Assembly: GCF_009939005.1 (NCBI RefSeq)
Contig: NZ_JAACJS010000015.1
Span: 1,676,325-1,740,324 of the forward strand
Direction of reading: 5' to 3'
DNA: 64,000 nt
DNA from: Sediminibacterium roseum
GTDB lineage: Bacteria; Bacteroidota; Bacteroidia; Chitinophagales; Chitinophagaceae
Part shown: positions 25,623-34,548 of the stretch, piece after piece
How the letters are laid out: each line of letters starts with the position of its first letter
Numbering within the stretch: the stretch's first letter is position 1
Program-made: the position numbers and the translations under genes
The notes under the pieces: generated by a model
Seen by the model: only the letters and a program-made list of their open reading frames with translations
The model's database searches: none
Told to the model about the DNA's origin: nothing

Positions 25623-26525
25623 ATGACCCGCAACACCAAAGCCCATGCCGCCGTTCTCTCCGCCAATTTTATCTTCGGAACGAATTATGCGTTGGTAAAA
25701 TACATTGCACCCGGTTACCTGCATCCGTTTGCACTGAATGTGGTGCGGATATTGGTGAGCCTTTCTTTGTTCTGGATCCTTTTTCTTTTCAAACCCGCCG
25801 TAACAAAGATCCAGCGCAAACACCTTCCGCGGTTTTTGTTGTGTGCCTTAACGGGGGTTGTGATCAACCAGATCTTTTTCATTACCGGCGTATCGCTTAC
25901 CACGCCCATTCACAGCTCGCTGCTTTCGCTTGCAACACCGATATTTATTACACTGATTGCTGCATGGCTGCTGAAAGAAGGGTTTACGTTTTTGAAATTT
26001 TCCGGTCTTGTGCTCGGTATTGCAGGGGCTGCCATATTGGTGCTGCTGAAAGACAGCACGCACAGCGGCAATAATATTCTACTGGGCGACCTGATGGTGC
26101 TGATCAACGCAGTGTCTTATGCATTCTACCTGGTATTGGTGAGGCCGCTCATGAAGACCTATACCGGCATACAGGTATTGCGCTGGATCTTCACCTTCGG
26201 CGCATTGGTGATATTGCCCTTCGGGATGAACAAATTCCTGGCTACCGACTGGCAGGCTTTTCACCTTACACAATGGCTGGCGCTTGCATTTGTTGGCGTG
26301 GGTGCAACGTTCCTGGCGTATCTCTTCAATGTGTATGGCATATCGGTGATCGGCGCTTCTTCCACCGGGGCATATATTTACACGCAGCCGGTTTTTGCCG
26401 CCGTTATTGCCATCATTTTTGCCGGCGAGCAGTTCAGTCTTGTAAAACTCATCGCCGCCATTTTGATCTTTACCGGTGTATACCTTGCCAATTTCAGGAA
26501 ACAGGCCGATCAGGACTTGGGGTAA
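25623..26525 (+). CDS. EamA-family (DMT superfamily) transporter
   Basis: 300 residues from the ATG at 25623. About ten hydrophobic segments in two five-TM repeats (first half ends near LVLLKDSTHSG, second starts with LMVLINAVSYAFYLVLVRPL). The drug/metabolite transporter superfamily exports small metabolites or amino acids; substrate unknown. A GTG at 25560, overlapping the upstream stop by 4 bp, would add 21 residues and couple the genes; the ATG fits the usual short N-terminus better. The 3' end overlaps that of sixA by 16 bp on the other strand. Confidence 0.82.
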   Translation: MTRNTKAHAAVLSANFIFGTNYALVKYIAPGYLHPFALNVVRILVSLSLFWILFLFKPAVTKIQRKHLPRFLLCALTGVVINQIFFITGVSLTTPIHSSLLSLATPIFITLIAAWLLKEGFTFLKFSGLVLGIAGAAILVLLKDSTHSGNNILLGDLMVLINAVSYAFYLVLVRPLMKTYTGIQVLRWIFTFGALVILPFGMNKFLATDWQAFHLTQWLALAFVGVGATFLAYLFNVYGISVIGASSTGAYIYTQPVFAAVIAIIFAGEQFSLVKLIAAILIFTGVYLANFRKQADQDLG

Positions 26526-26995
26526 TCAAAGAACCAGACCGTTTTTTGGGCTTGTTTAAAATCTTTCCAATGGTCGATGGCTACCTGTACGGCAAACACT
26601 GCGCAGGTAGGCATGTCATCAATACGTGTGGCCGTGAGCTCGTTTACAAACGCAGTGATGCCGGGGTTGTGCGAAAACACGGCTGCTGTTTCAACGCCAT
26701 CGTCGATGGCGGCAATGGTTTCATAAAACACCGGTGGCGCGGCGTGGTAAAGTTTCTGCATCGTTTTGAGTTTTCCCGGTGCGGCAAAGGTTTCAACAAA
26801 AAGATTTGCGGTGGTAAGCGCCCTTTTTGCGGGGCTGGCAATAAACGCGTCGATCTGCAAACCTTTATCGATCAGCCGCTGCGCCATCACCGGCGCATCG
26901 CGCATGCCGCGCTCGTTGAGGGGGCGGTCAAAATCGTCTTGTCCGGCCACGGCCCAACTGCTTTTTGCGTGACGGATGATGAGTAGTTGTTTCAT
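26510..26995 (-). CDS. sixA: SixA-like histidine phosphatase
   Basis: 161 residues. The phosphatase motif RHAKSSW is at residues 8-14, and the second His is in VFSHNPGITAFV, followed by the family's short length. SixA removes phosphate from phosphohistidine, for example in His-phosphotransfer domains. The gene ends 16 bp inside the opposite-strand EamA gene. There is no obvious operon partner downstream, but the NRAMP gene ends 95 bp away. Confidence 0.9.
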   Translation of the reverse strand: MKQLLIIRHAKSSWAVAGQDDFDRPLNERGMRDAPVMAQRLIDKGLQIDAFIASPAKRALTTANLFVETFAAPGKLKTMQKLYHAAPPVFYETIAAIDDGVETAAVFSHNPGITAFVNELTATRIDDMPTCAVFAVQVAIDHWKDFKQAQKTVWFFDYPKS

Positions 26996-27089
26996 ATTTT
27001 TTAGTTGTAAGCCATCAATTTTGTTAAGTGTAAAAAGTTATCCAAATAAAATGCCGGAAAATGATTCCCGTTCGCTGATGGTTCATCTC

Positions 27090-28286
27090 CTATCCTTTCA
27101 TCCATTCCACAATTGCCACCGATCCCATCCATCCCATCACCAATACAACGATCCAGCCGGCCATTTGCATCCAGCGCGGGTGTTGGTACCCGTTCATCAG
27201 GCGGGATTTGGTAGAGGCGATGAGCAGCACAGCGAGTGCAAGCGGTAGTATCAACCCGTTTACCATCCCCGCCAAAAGCAGGAGCTGTCGGGGTTTGCCG
27301 ATGAAAACAAAAACGAGTGTTGAGATGATGATGAAGATTGAAATACACAAGCGCTCGTGTTTTACCAACAGGGGATGAAATGTTTTCAGGAATGATACAG
27401 ATGTATAGGCCGCCCCTATTACGGATGAAATGGCGGCGCTCCACAAAACGATCCCGAAAACTTTAAAACCGAATTCGCCCGCTGCAAAACGGAACACGCT
27501 GGCGGGCGGGTTATCATGATCCAGCACAGCACCTTGTGTTAGCACACCCAGCACAGCGAAGAACAAAATAAAACGCATCAGTCCTGATATCACGATCCCG
27601 CTGATGGCACTCTTGTTCACCTGTTTGATGTTCTCTTTTCCTTTGATGCCTGCATCGAGCAAACGGTGTGCACCGGAAAAAGTAATGTATCCGCCCACGG
27701 TACCGCCCACAATCGTAACGATGGCCTGTGTGCTCAACGTTTCGGGAACGAAGGTATGATGCAGCGCCTGCAACACCGGTGGGTGCGAGCTGATGGCGAT
27801 GACGAGGGTCAATATTATTTTTGCAGTGCCGGCGATGCGCGTAAAATTATCCAGCATTTTGTCCATCTCCCTTATCCAGAAAAGCAGCAGCGCCGCGATG
27901 CAACTGATGATGGCGCCCGACTGGAACGACAAGCCCGTAAGTACATTAACACCAAGCCCGCAACCCGCTATGTTGGCGATATTAAATGTAAAACCACCCA
28001 TTACGATCAGCGCAGCGATGAGATAACCAAGGCCCGGTAATAATTTGTTAGAGAGGTCCTGCGCGCGCAGTTCGCTCACGGTTAAAATGCGCCAGGTATT
28101 GAGTTGCGCACCTATATCGAGCAGAAAAGAAACCAGTATCACAAACCCGAAACTCGCCATTAACTGCTGCGTGAACACAGTTGTTTGTGTGAGAAAGCCC
28201 GGGCCGATAGACGAGTTTGCCATCAGGAATGCCGCGCCCAGCGAAGCGCCGCTGAAAAGGCCGTATTTAGAAACTTTTGATCTCAA
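27090..28286 (-). CDS. NRAMP-family transporter, linked to 5-oxoproline operon
   Basis: 398 residues, about eleven hydrophobic segments, with NRAMP-type segments such as SSIGPGFLTQ in the first helix. Start assigned to TTG at 28286 (MRSKVSKYGLFSGAS), preceded by AAGGA about 10 bases upstream; it overlaps the pxpA stop by 20 bp. Homologous transporters sit beside pxpA in Bacillus (YcsG). The canonical DPGN metal motif of the divalent-metal transporters is not seen in the first helix, so the substrate may not be a metal; oxoproline or a related compound is a contextual guess. The operon order is pxpB-pxpC-pxpA-this gene. Confidence 0.85.
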   Translation of the reverse strand: MRSKVSKYGLFSGASLGAAFLMANSSIGPGFLTQTTVFTQQLMASFGFVILVSFLLDIGAQLNTWRILTVSELRAQDLSNKLLPGLGYLIAALIVMGGFTFNIANIAGCGLGVNVLTGLSFQSGAIISCIAALLLFWIREMDKMLDNFTRIAGTAKIILTLVIAISSHPPVLQALHHTFVPETLSTQAIVTIVGGTVGGYITFSGAHRLLDAGIKGKENIKQVNKSAISGIVISGLMRFILFFAVLGVLTQGAVLDHDNPPASVFRFAAGEFGFKVFGIVLWSAAISSVIGAAYTSVSFLKTFHPLLVKHERLCISIFIIISTLVFVFIGKPRQLLLLAGMVNGLILPLALAVLLIASTKSRLMNGYQHPRWMQMAGWIVVLVMGWMGSVAIVEWMKG

Positions 28287-28998
28287 TATTATTTTCCTTA
28301 AGCGTGTTGAATATCTTTTTTGCAAAACGAACGGCATGATCCCCATCTCCATGCAGGCAAATGGTTTCGGCAACAATCGGCACTTCCTCACCGCTGACAC
28401 TGGTTACCGTTTGCCGGTTGATCATCTGCAATACCTGTTGTATAGACTGCTCCTCTGTTTCAATCAGTGCACCTGGCTGTGAGCGAGGCGTAAGTGAGCC
28501 GTTGCTTTGATACGTGCGGTCTGCAAACACCTCGCTTACCGTTTGCAACCCCGCCTTCCTTGCTTCACTGATGGAAAAACTCCCGCTCAAGCCATAAAGC
28601 AATAAGGAAGGATCGATGTTGTAAATCGTTTGTGCAATGATTGCGGCAAGTTGTTCATCCCGTGCAGACATATTATACAGCGCCCCATGCGGTTTCACAT
28701 GTTTGATCCTGGCCCCGAATGTGCCCGCAACCGTCTGCAGGGAAAAGATCTGCTCAGAAAGCAGTTCCCTGATTGCCTCCGCAGAAAGATGCATCTCGGT
28801 TCTTCCGAAATTCTCTTTATCAGCAAACCCCGGGTGTGCACCTATCGCCACTTCGTGCCCTACGGCGCGCGCAACCGTTCTTTTCATGGTATCCTCGTCA
28901 CCCGCATGGTAACCGCAGGCAATGTTGGCGCTGCTGATGTAGAACATAAGCAACCCGTCGTTTGAAAGCCCTTCGCCCACGTCGCAGTTCAGATCCAT
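28267..28998 (-). CDS. pxpA: 5-oxoprolinase subunit A (LamB/YcsF family)
   Basis: 243 residues. The family opening MDLNCDVGEG is followed by SSANIACGYHAGD, GAHPGF and ICLHGDGDHAVRFAK near the end. With PxpB and PxpC it hydrolyses 5-oxoproline to glutamate, a step that recycles spontaneously formed pyroglutamate. It is preceded by pxpC 75 bp upstream and overlaps the transporter gene downstream. Length normal. Confidence 0.93.
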   Translation of the reverse strand: MDLNCDVGEGLSNDGLLMFYISSANIACGYHAGDEDTMKRTVARAVGHEVAIGAHPGFADKENFGRTEMHLSAEAIRELLSEQIFSLQTVAGTFGARIKHVKPHGALYNMSARDEQLAAIIAQTIYNIDPSLLLYGLSGSFSISEARKAGLQTVSEVFADRTYQSNGSLTPRSQPGALIETEEQSIQQVLQMINRQTVTSVSGEEVPIVAETICLHGDGDHAVRFAKKIFNTLKENNIEIKSF

Positions 28999-29073
28999 AA
29001 AGTATAGTAAGTGGTTTGGAGTAATAATTGATTAAATGTAGATGGTTTTGGTCAAATGCTTTTTCGCTGCCTC

Positions 29074-30063
29074 TCACACGTTCCATTCCTGACTCCCGCT
29101 CGCCCGCAATTCACACGCATCCCGCAGCACCTGCAGGTTCATTTGTTGTTTGAGCATGGCTGCCTCTGCCGTTTGAAGATCGGTTTGCTGCAACAGGAAA
29201 GATTCGCCGGGCTGTAATTGCGCGAGCGATGGAAAATCAGCGCTGATCACATAACCGATCACCGGGTAACCGCCGGTAGTCTGGTGATCGGCCATGAGTA
29301 TGATCATTTGCCCGGAGGGCAGCAATTGAATTGTGCCGCGTGTTACCGCAGCAGAGATCATTTCTTTTTGTTCCGTTAATTGTAAGTTTTCGGCCTGCAA
29401 ACGAAAACCCATGCGGTCGCTCTCCCGGCTGATGGTACACGGTTTTGTGGCGAGTGCCGTTTTTGAGGCTTCGCGCAACAACGCAAATGCCTCTCCCGGT
29501 ACAAAGCGGATGGTGTTTCCTGTGTATAACCCGGCAAGGTTTGCAGACCATGGGAGAACAGAAACGCATTGCGCGTTTGAGAATTCATGTTTGTATTGCT
29601 GTTTGAAAAAGAGCCTGTCGTTTTTCCGCAACTGCCTTCCGTGGTATCCGCCCGCTTTTGCTTTTGTGTTGGTGCTGTAACTGTTGAGCCATTTGCTTAG
29701 GGCAAAACCGCCTTTCACCGCCAGGTAAATCCGCGCGCCCCTGTTTATTTTTTTGAAAGAGAGTGTTGTGTTTTCCCTGATGACGAAGGGGTGAAGTACC
29801 GGCACTTCTTCGCCATCTGCATACGCAGCCACATCTGCCCCGGCCAGCGCCAGCATTGCTGTTTCTTCAAACAGGATCTCTGCCGCGGGAAAATGCATTT
29901 CCATTACCGCGGATAATGGATCGTTGCCCACTAAAATATTGGCAACCTTCATCGCTGCAACATCCATTGCGCCGCCGGGGTTGATGCCGAGGTGTGCGTA
30001 TCCTTCCCGGCCAGCGTCCTGCACCGTATCCAACACCCCATTATTCAGTATCCGGATACTCAT
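29074..30063 (-). CDS. pxpC: 5-oxoprolinase subunit C (biotin-dependent carboxyltransferase-like)
   Basis: 329 residues. It begins MSIRILNNGVLDTVQDAGR, with GINPGGAMD near 27-35 and a mid segment RESDRMGFRLQ and DHQTTGGYPVIG; all are hallmarks of the PxpC/KipA carboxyltransferase-like subunit. It works with PxpB on 5-oxoproline, ATP-dependently, as part of the PxpABC complex. Its ATG overlaps the pxpB stop by 4 bp, so translation is coupled. Confidence 0.93.
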   Translation of the reverse strand: MSIRILNNGVLDTVQDAGREGYAHLGINPGGAMDVAAMKVANILVGNDPLSAVMEMHFPAAEILFEETAMLALAGADVAAYADGEEVPVLHPFVIRENTTLSFKKINRGARIYLAVKGGFALSKWLNSYSTNTKAKAGGYHGRQLRKNDRLFFKQQYKHEFSNAQCVSVLPWSANLAGLYTGNTIRFVPGEAFALLREASKTALATKPCTISRESDRMGFRLQAENLQLTEQKEMISAAVTRGTIQLLPSGQMIILMADHQTTGGYPVIGYVISADFPSLAQLQPGESFLLQQTDLQTAEAAMLKQQMNLQVLRDACELRASGSQEWNV

Positions 30064-30770
30064 GCGTTCTTGATTTTATAAAATTCATGGAGGGGAACGG
30101 GATGAAAACACACTTCGTCGCCGGGCTGCAGAAAGCAGGGCATTTCTTTTCCGGCATCAAACATCTTCAATGGCGTTTGCCCGATGAGCTGCCATCCGCC
30201 GGGCGAATCGAACGGGTAGATGCCTGTTTGTTCGCCGGCAATACCAACGCTTCCTGCCGGCACCAGTGTTCTGGGTGTTGTTTTGCGCGGCGTATTGATC
30301 TTTTCATCTACCGAACCCATATAGGCAAAACCGGGAAGGAAACCGATCATGTAAACACGGTATGTTTTTGATGTGTGCAGCCTGATCACCTCTTCCACGG
30401 CAATTCCGTGCGATGCTGCGAGTGAGCCAAGATCCGGCGCAAGCGAAGCATCGTAGCAAACAGGAATATTTACCGTTCGTGACGTACGATTCACATCGCT
30501 TGTCTTTTGCAATGCCGCATCAACGTAGCTGCGCATTTGTTCATACGCATGCAGCGATGGGTCTTTCTTTTTCAAAACAACCACATCGTACACAAGTGTG
30601 AGGGAATGATAGGCGGGGATCACATCACGCAATCCCGCAGGCGGATCCTTTTTAATACAGGCAAACAGCGCCATCACCTTTTGATGGGTGTCTGCACTGA
30701 TCCCATCACCCAATACAACCGTAAGGGCCGAATCGCCGCAGGGATAGGTATGTGGGAAGGGAGCGGTCAT
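30060..30770 (-). CDS. pxpB: 5-oxoprolinase subunit B (KipI family)
   Basis: 236 residues. It opens MTAPFPHTYPCGDSALTVVLGD, and carries IGFLPGFAYMGSVDEK, TPRKTTPRTLVPAGSVGIAG (positions about 165-185), GEQTGIYPFDSPGGWQLIGQTP, all typical of PxpB/KipI. It forms the ATP-dependent half of 5-oxoprolinase with PxpC. It is the first gene of the operon and lies 5 bp behind a good promoter at 30776-30805. The start at 30770 is preferred over an upstream ATG at 30794 because the latter has no family similarity and lies in the promoter. Confidence 0.92.
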   Translation of the reverse strand: MTAPFPHTYPCGDSALTVVLGDGISADTHQKVMALFACIKKDPPAGLRDVIPAYHSLTLVYDVVVLKKKDPSLHAYEQMRSYVDAALQKTSDVNRTSRTVNIPVCYDASLAPDLGSLAASHGIAVEEVIRLHTSKTYRVYMIGFLPGFAYMGSVDEKINTPRKTTPRTLVPAGSVGIAGEQTGIYPFDSPGGWQLIGQTPLKMFDAGKEMPCFLQPGDEVCFHPVPLHEFYKIKNA

Positions 30771-30775
30771 CGGCA

Positions 30776-30805
30776 GCAAAATACAGCAAAGCAAATCTCC
30801 GGCAA
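30776..30805 (-). promoter_or_regulatory. Promoter of the pxp operon
   Basis: On the minus strand, TTG (30803-30805), a 19-bp spacer and TATTTTG (30777-30783) followed by C fit the Bacteroidota -33/-7 pattern. The -7 box is about 6 bp from the pxpB ATG, so the transcript would start at or next to the start codon. Good spacing makes this the best promoter in the window. Confidence 0.6.
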
Positions 30806-30849
30806 TAATTTAGCCGATTTAATATAAGTTAGCAAAACGAACCCTGCAC

Positions 30850-31569
30850 ATGCAAACAAACGAAGCCATCCGGTATTGCAAATCATGCGGCAAAGCGGGC
30901 ACAGGAAAATTCTGTGGCAGCTGCGGGCAGTCCTATGATGTAAAACGCATAACGGTAAAAGGCCTGCTGCATGATGTGTTCCATTTTTTCACGCACCTTG
31001 AAAAGGGTTTTGGTTACACGCTCAAACGACTGGTAACTGCCCCGGGCACCATGCAAAGAGAATACGTGGAAGGCAACCGGCACCGTTACCAGAAACCGTT
31101 CTCCATGTTCTTTGTTTGTTTAACGTTCAACGGGCTGTTGCGGTATTTTATTGACGAACTGCTCATCAGGTTCTTCAATGATCCCGGACTTGCGGCAGAG
31201 GCGCGGTTTCGCCATGAGCTCCAGTTTGTTTCTTTCGTGATGCTGGTGCCGGTACTTACACTGCTGGCATGGCTCGTGTTCAGGAGCAGGAAATACAATT
31301 ATGCAGAAACAGGGGTGATGCAGTTGTATATGCTTTCTTTTCTCCTGGCGGCAACTGCAGTGATCCCTTTGCTGAAGTTTATCTTTCACACGCTCGACAC
31401 GGCGTATATAGACCTGCCCTTGTTTGTGCTGTACAGCAGTTTTACGGCGGTGCATTTTTACAACGATTCCAAACGCGGGGTAGTTATTGTTAAGAACATC
31501 TTCCTGACCGTAGCATTTTTTATGCTGTTCCAGCTGGTGGAAGATTATGCGATAGGATTGCTGAAGTAG
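30850..31569 (+). CDS. DUF3667-like membrane protein
   Basis: 239 residues. A zinc-ribbon-like N-terminus has C10, C13, C22 and C25 (YCKSCGKAG, FCGSCGQSY), followed by a conserved cytosolic helix region (HDVFHFFTHLEKGF) and four or five hydrophobic segments from about 85 to 235. This is the typical DUF3667 layout of Bacteroidota membrane proteins. The role is unknown. It reads divergently from pxpB, with 79 bp between the starts. Confidence 0.88.
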   Translation: MQTNEAIRYCKSCGKAGTGKFCGSCGQSYDVKRITVKGLLHDVFHFFTHLEKGFGYTLKRLVTAPGTMQREYVEGNRHRYQKPFSMFFVCLTFNGLLRYFIDELLIRFFNDPGLAAEARFRHELQFVSFVMLVPVLTLLAWLVFRSRKYNYAETGVMQLYMLSFLLAATAVIPLLKFIFHTLDTAYIDLPLFVLYSSFTAVHFYNDSKRGVVIVKNIFLTVAFFMLFQLVEDYAIGLLK

Positions 31570-31585
31570 CAACCGCGCGTGCACC

Positions 31586-32047
31586 TTATTCCGCTTTCTT
31601 CTTGCTGTTCCTGCCCACTGCGTAATGGGGTTTCAACTCCCTGTAAATATTACCCAGGAGTTCATTGCCCGATTCAGAAGCATTCTTTGAATTTTGAAAA
31701 TAGGCCCGTGTTTGTTTCAGGATCTCGTTGCCGATCACCAGCTTGGCATCTTCGAGCTTGGTCTTTACCTGGTCTATCTCATCTATCAGTTCCGAATATT
31801 GGGCGTAGAGGTGAACATAGTTGTTGCATTCCATCACATCCACAAAAGAAGGTACCGTGTTTGGGTTCTTGCGCATGAACTGAACGGCCTTTTCCACGAA
31901 CTCATGCCGTTTTGTATTCAGCTTGAACATGCTTCTCCGCTCACTCGGCTTCAGTTTTATGTTGTTGGGCACCATATTGCGTACCGCTGCAATATTCTGT
32001 TTGATAGACATCAATTCGCTCGCAACAAAACTCCGGAAAGAAGCCAT
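31586..32047 (-). CDS. Conserved helical protein of unknown function
   Basis: 153 residues from the ATG at 32047. The sequence is mostly charged helix (SELMSIKQNIAAVRNMVPNN, QYSELIDEIDQVKTKLEDAK) and could form a coiled coil. There is no signal peptide or TM segment. The C-terminus is Lys-rich (GRNSKKKAE). The frame is open far upstream (to 32710), but that part is antisense to the acyltransferase gene and is discarded. It reads divergently from that gene with 96 bp between starts. I recognise no family. Confidence 0.65.
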   Translation of the reverse strand: MASFRSFVASELMSIKQNIAAVRNMVPNNIKLKPSERRSMFKLNTKRHEFVEKAVQFMRKNPNTVPSFVDVMECNNYVHLYAQYSELIDEIDQVKTKLEDAKLVIGNEILKQTRAYFQNSKNASESGNELLGNIYRELKPHYAVGRNSKKKAE

Positions 32048-32143
32048 GAGGGTTGGTTTTTTATAATAACGCTGATTCGATTTAGAAAATTGCTTTACCC
32101 GCCGCCACTGCCACGGGTTCTTAAATTTTATTACCTTACTGTT

Positions 32144-32707
32144 ATGAAATTGTTCTGGCGCCTGTATCTTCATTTGCTTGGGTGGACCGTCAAGGGCCGG
32201 TTTCCGTATGAGCTGAAGAAATGCATACTGCTGGTGGGCCCGCATACGAGCAGTTGGGATTTTGTAACCGGACTGGCCTGGAGAAGCAAACTCAACCTGG
32301 GCCATGTGAAGTACCTCGGCAAGGCAGAATTGTTCAGGCCGCCGTTCGGCTTCCTGTTCAGGAAGTTGGGAGGTTTCCCGGTGGAGCGGTCTGAGAAACA
32401 CAATATGGTTGAACAGGTAGTGGCGCTTTTTAACAGCCACGATTCTTTTGTGCTGGCGCTTTCGCCCGAAGGCACCCGGAAAAAAGTGGACCGCCTTCGC
32501 ACCGGTTTTTACCATATTGCGCGCAAGGCCAATGTTCCGATCGTGATGGCAGGAATGGATTTTGAAAAAAAACAGGCCTCCTTCTCCGAACCCTTTTTTG
32601 TTACGGCCGATGAGCGGGCCGACCTGGAACGCATTCACCGCTTTTATGCCCATATCAGAGGTAAAAATCCATCCCAGGGAATGCAGCACCTGTACAACGG
32701 ACAGTAA
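32144..32707 (+). CDS. PlsC-like acyltransferase
   Basis: 187 residues from the ATG at 32144. The acyltransferase HX4D motif is H34-D39 (HTSSWD), and the glycerol-phosphate-type motif EGTR is at 109-112 (ALSPEGTRKK). Family members transfer an acyl chain to lysophosphatidate or related lipids at the membrane. There is no clear TM segment beyond residues 1-20. It is followed 64 bp later by an acyl-CoA synthetase gene on the same strand, which supports a lipid role. Confidence 0.88.
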   Translation: MKLFWRLYLHLLGWTVKGRFPYELKKCILLVGPHTSSWDFVTGLAWRSKLNLGHVKYLGKAELFRPPFGFLFRKLGGFPVERSEKHNMVEQVVALFNSHDSFVLALSPEGTRKKVDRLRTGFYHIARKANVPIVMAGMDFEKKQASFSEPFFVTADERADLERIHRFYAHIRGKNPSQGMQHLYNGQ

Positions 32708-32771
32708 CAACGCATTTGAATATTGAACGGATAAGATTTTGAGGAGAGACCATTAAAAGACTGGCTTGCTT

Positions 32772-34418
32772 ATGAACGAAAATGTTGCCACCATCATCGA
32801 CAAATTCTGCGAGTTCGAAGCAGAACGTCCGGGTAAGCTTTTTCTTGCCGAACCCGTAAAGGGCGTTTACCAGCGTTTTACCTGGGGCGAGGCCGGAAAC
32901 CAGATCAGGCGGATGGCCGCCGCGCTGCAACAAAACGGGCTGCAAAAGGGAGATAAGGTTGCCATACTCAGCAAGAACTGCGCACACTGGGTGATGGCCG
33001 ATCTCGCGATCGCGATGGCGGGTTGCATCTGCGTTCCGCTTTACCCCAATGTAACAACAGATGCGCTGCGCGAGATCTTTGCGCACAGCGAATGCAAAGC
33101 GGTATTTATCGGCAAGCTCGACAATCCCGAAGAATCATGCAAAGGCGTTCCCGGCAACCTGGTACGCATCACTTTTCCCTTTTATCCCAACAAGGATTGC
33201 ATCAACTGGAACGAATGGGTGGCTGCGCATGCGCCCATTACAGGCAAACCTGCCATCGACCCATATTCACTCGCCTGTATCGTTTATACATCCGGAACCA
33301 CCGGGCAACCCAAGGGCGTGATGCATACCTTTCATGCCATCGGCTTTGCGGTGCAGGCGTTCCTGCTTACCAATCCTACTGTTGGCGAAGAGGTCTTTTT
33401 TTCTTACCTGCCCCTTTGCCATGTTGCGGAGCGTATGTTGGTGGAATGCGGAACGATCTTCACCGGCAGCTCGGTTTATTTTGTTGAATCAATGGAAACG
33501 TTTGCAAAGAACCTCGCCGATACAAAACCAACCGTGTTCCTCGCTGTACCAAGGATCTGGGAAAAGATCCAGGAAAACATCCTCAAAAAAATACCGCAGA
33601 AAAAACTCGACCGGCTTTTATCAATACCAGTGGTCTCTTCCCTCATCAAACACATGATCAAAAAGAAACTGGGGCTGGGCCGTGCCAGGTTTATTTATAC
33701 CGGCGCATCTCCCATCAAACTTTCTTTGCTGCAATGGTACGCGCGCATCGGTATTGTAATACAGGAGGCTTATGGCATGACGGAGAACCTTGCCCTCTCC
33801 CACTCAAACCGGCAAAACGCGGTTCGTTTCGGCACGGTTGGCCAGTCGTACCTGGGTGTTGAGGTTCGCCTGGGCAAAGACAACGAAGTACAGGTAAAAA
33901 GTCCTGCCTCCATGATCGGCTACTACAAAGAGCCTGCGATGAGCGCAGCCTGCTTTGAAGATGGGTTTTTGAAAACGGGTGATGAGGGATCGATAGACGC
34001 CGATGGCTATCTCACGATCACGGGACGGATCAAAGACCAGTTCAAAACAAGCAAGGGCAAATACATCATGCCCGCTGTAGTAGAGGCGCGCCTGCTCGAA
34101 ACCGGCCTTGTGGCACAGGTCTGCGTGGTGGGTTCGGGAATGCCGGGCGCCATGGCGCTTTGCAATTTATCCGAAATGGCAACCCAACACGATCCCGAAA
34201 CACGTCACAGCGCATTGAAAAAAATGCTTCACACCGTAAACACCAACCTGGAGCAACATGAGCACCTCGTAAAAATCATTGTGCTTGCAGAAGAATGGAC
34301 GGTTGCAAACGAACTGCTCACACCCACGCTCAAGATCAGACGGAAAATGATCGATGCAAGGTTTGGGGAACATTACGAAGCATGGATCAAAAGAACAGAG
34401 ACGGTCATTTTTGTGTAA
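32772..34418 (+). CDS. Long-chain acyl-CoA synthetase (AMP-dependent)
   Basis: 548 residues from ATG at 32772. The phosphate-binding loop YTSGTTGQPKGVMHT is at about 176-190, the second motif is YGMTENLA, and LKTGDEGSIDADGYLTITGR plus FKTSKGKYI give the C-terminal hinge and catalytic Lys region. It activates a carboxylic acid via acyl-AMP, then loads CoA; the chain length is not certain, but homologues with 500-600 residues take long fatty acids. It follows an acyltransferase gene and may supply its acyl-CoA. A TTG two codons earlier is less likely. Confidence 0.9.
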   Translation: MNENVATIIDKFCEFEAERPGKLFLAEPVKGVYQRFTWGEAGNQIRRMAAALQQNGLQKGDKVAILSKNCAHWVMADLAIAMAGCICVPLYPNVTTDALREIFAHSECKAVFIGKLDNPEESCKGVPGNLVRITFPFYPNKDCINWNEWVAAHAPITGKPAIDPYSLACIVYTSGTTGQPKGVMHTFHAIGFAVQAFLLTNPTVGEEVFFSYLPLCHVAERMLVECGTIFTGSSVYFVESMETFAKNLADTKPTVFLAVPRIWEKIQENILKKIPQKKLDRLLSIPVVSSLIKHMIKKKLGLGRARFIYTGASPIKLSLLQWYARIGIVIQEAYGMTENLALSHSNRQNAVRFGTVGQSYLGVEVRLGKDNEVQVKSPASMIGYYKEPAMSAACFEDGFLKTGDEGSIDADGYLTITGRIKDQFKTSKGKYIMPAVVEARLLETGLVAQVCVVGSGMPGAMALCNLSEMATQHDPETRHSALKKMLHTVNTNLEQHEHLVKIIVLAEEWTVANELLTPTLKIRRKMIDARFGEHYEAWIKRTETVIFV

Positions 34419-34548
34419 ACCCGGCTCCCCGGCGATTGTAAATATTATTTTTCAGCACCGAGAACAGGCAAAATTCAGCTGCCACACAATTTTTTAGTTT
34501 CTTACAGCGTTCAAAGGGGGATTTTACACAACTCCCAATCATATCATT

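Noticed and set aside
30060..30770. Sporulation kinase inhibitor (KipI) role for PxpB
   Set aside because: KipI-like annotation comes from Bacillus. The organism is Bacteroidota and the three pxp genes are together, so the 5-oxoprolinase role is preferred.
31694..32143. N-terminal extension of the acyltransferase
   Set aside because: The extension is antisense to the helical protein gene at 31586-32047 and lacks acyltransferase motifs; the ATG at 32144 is used.
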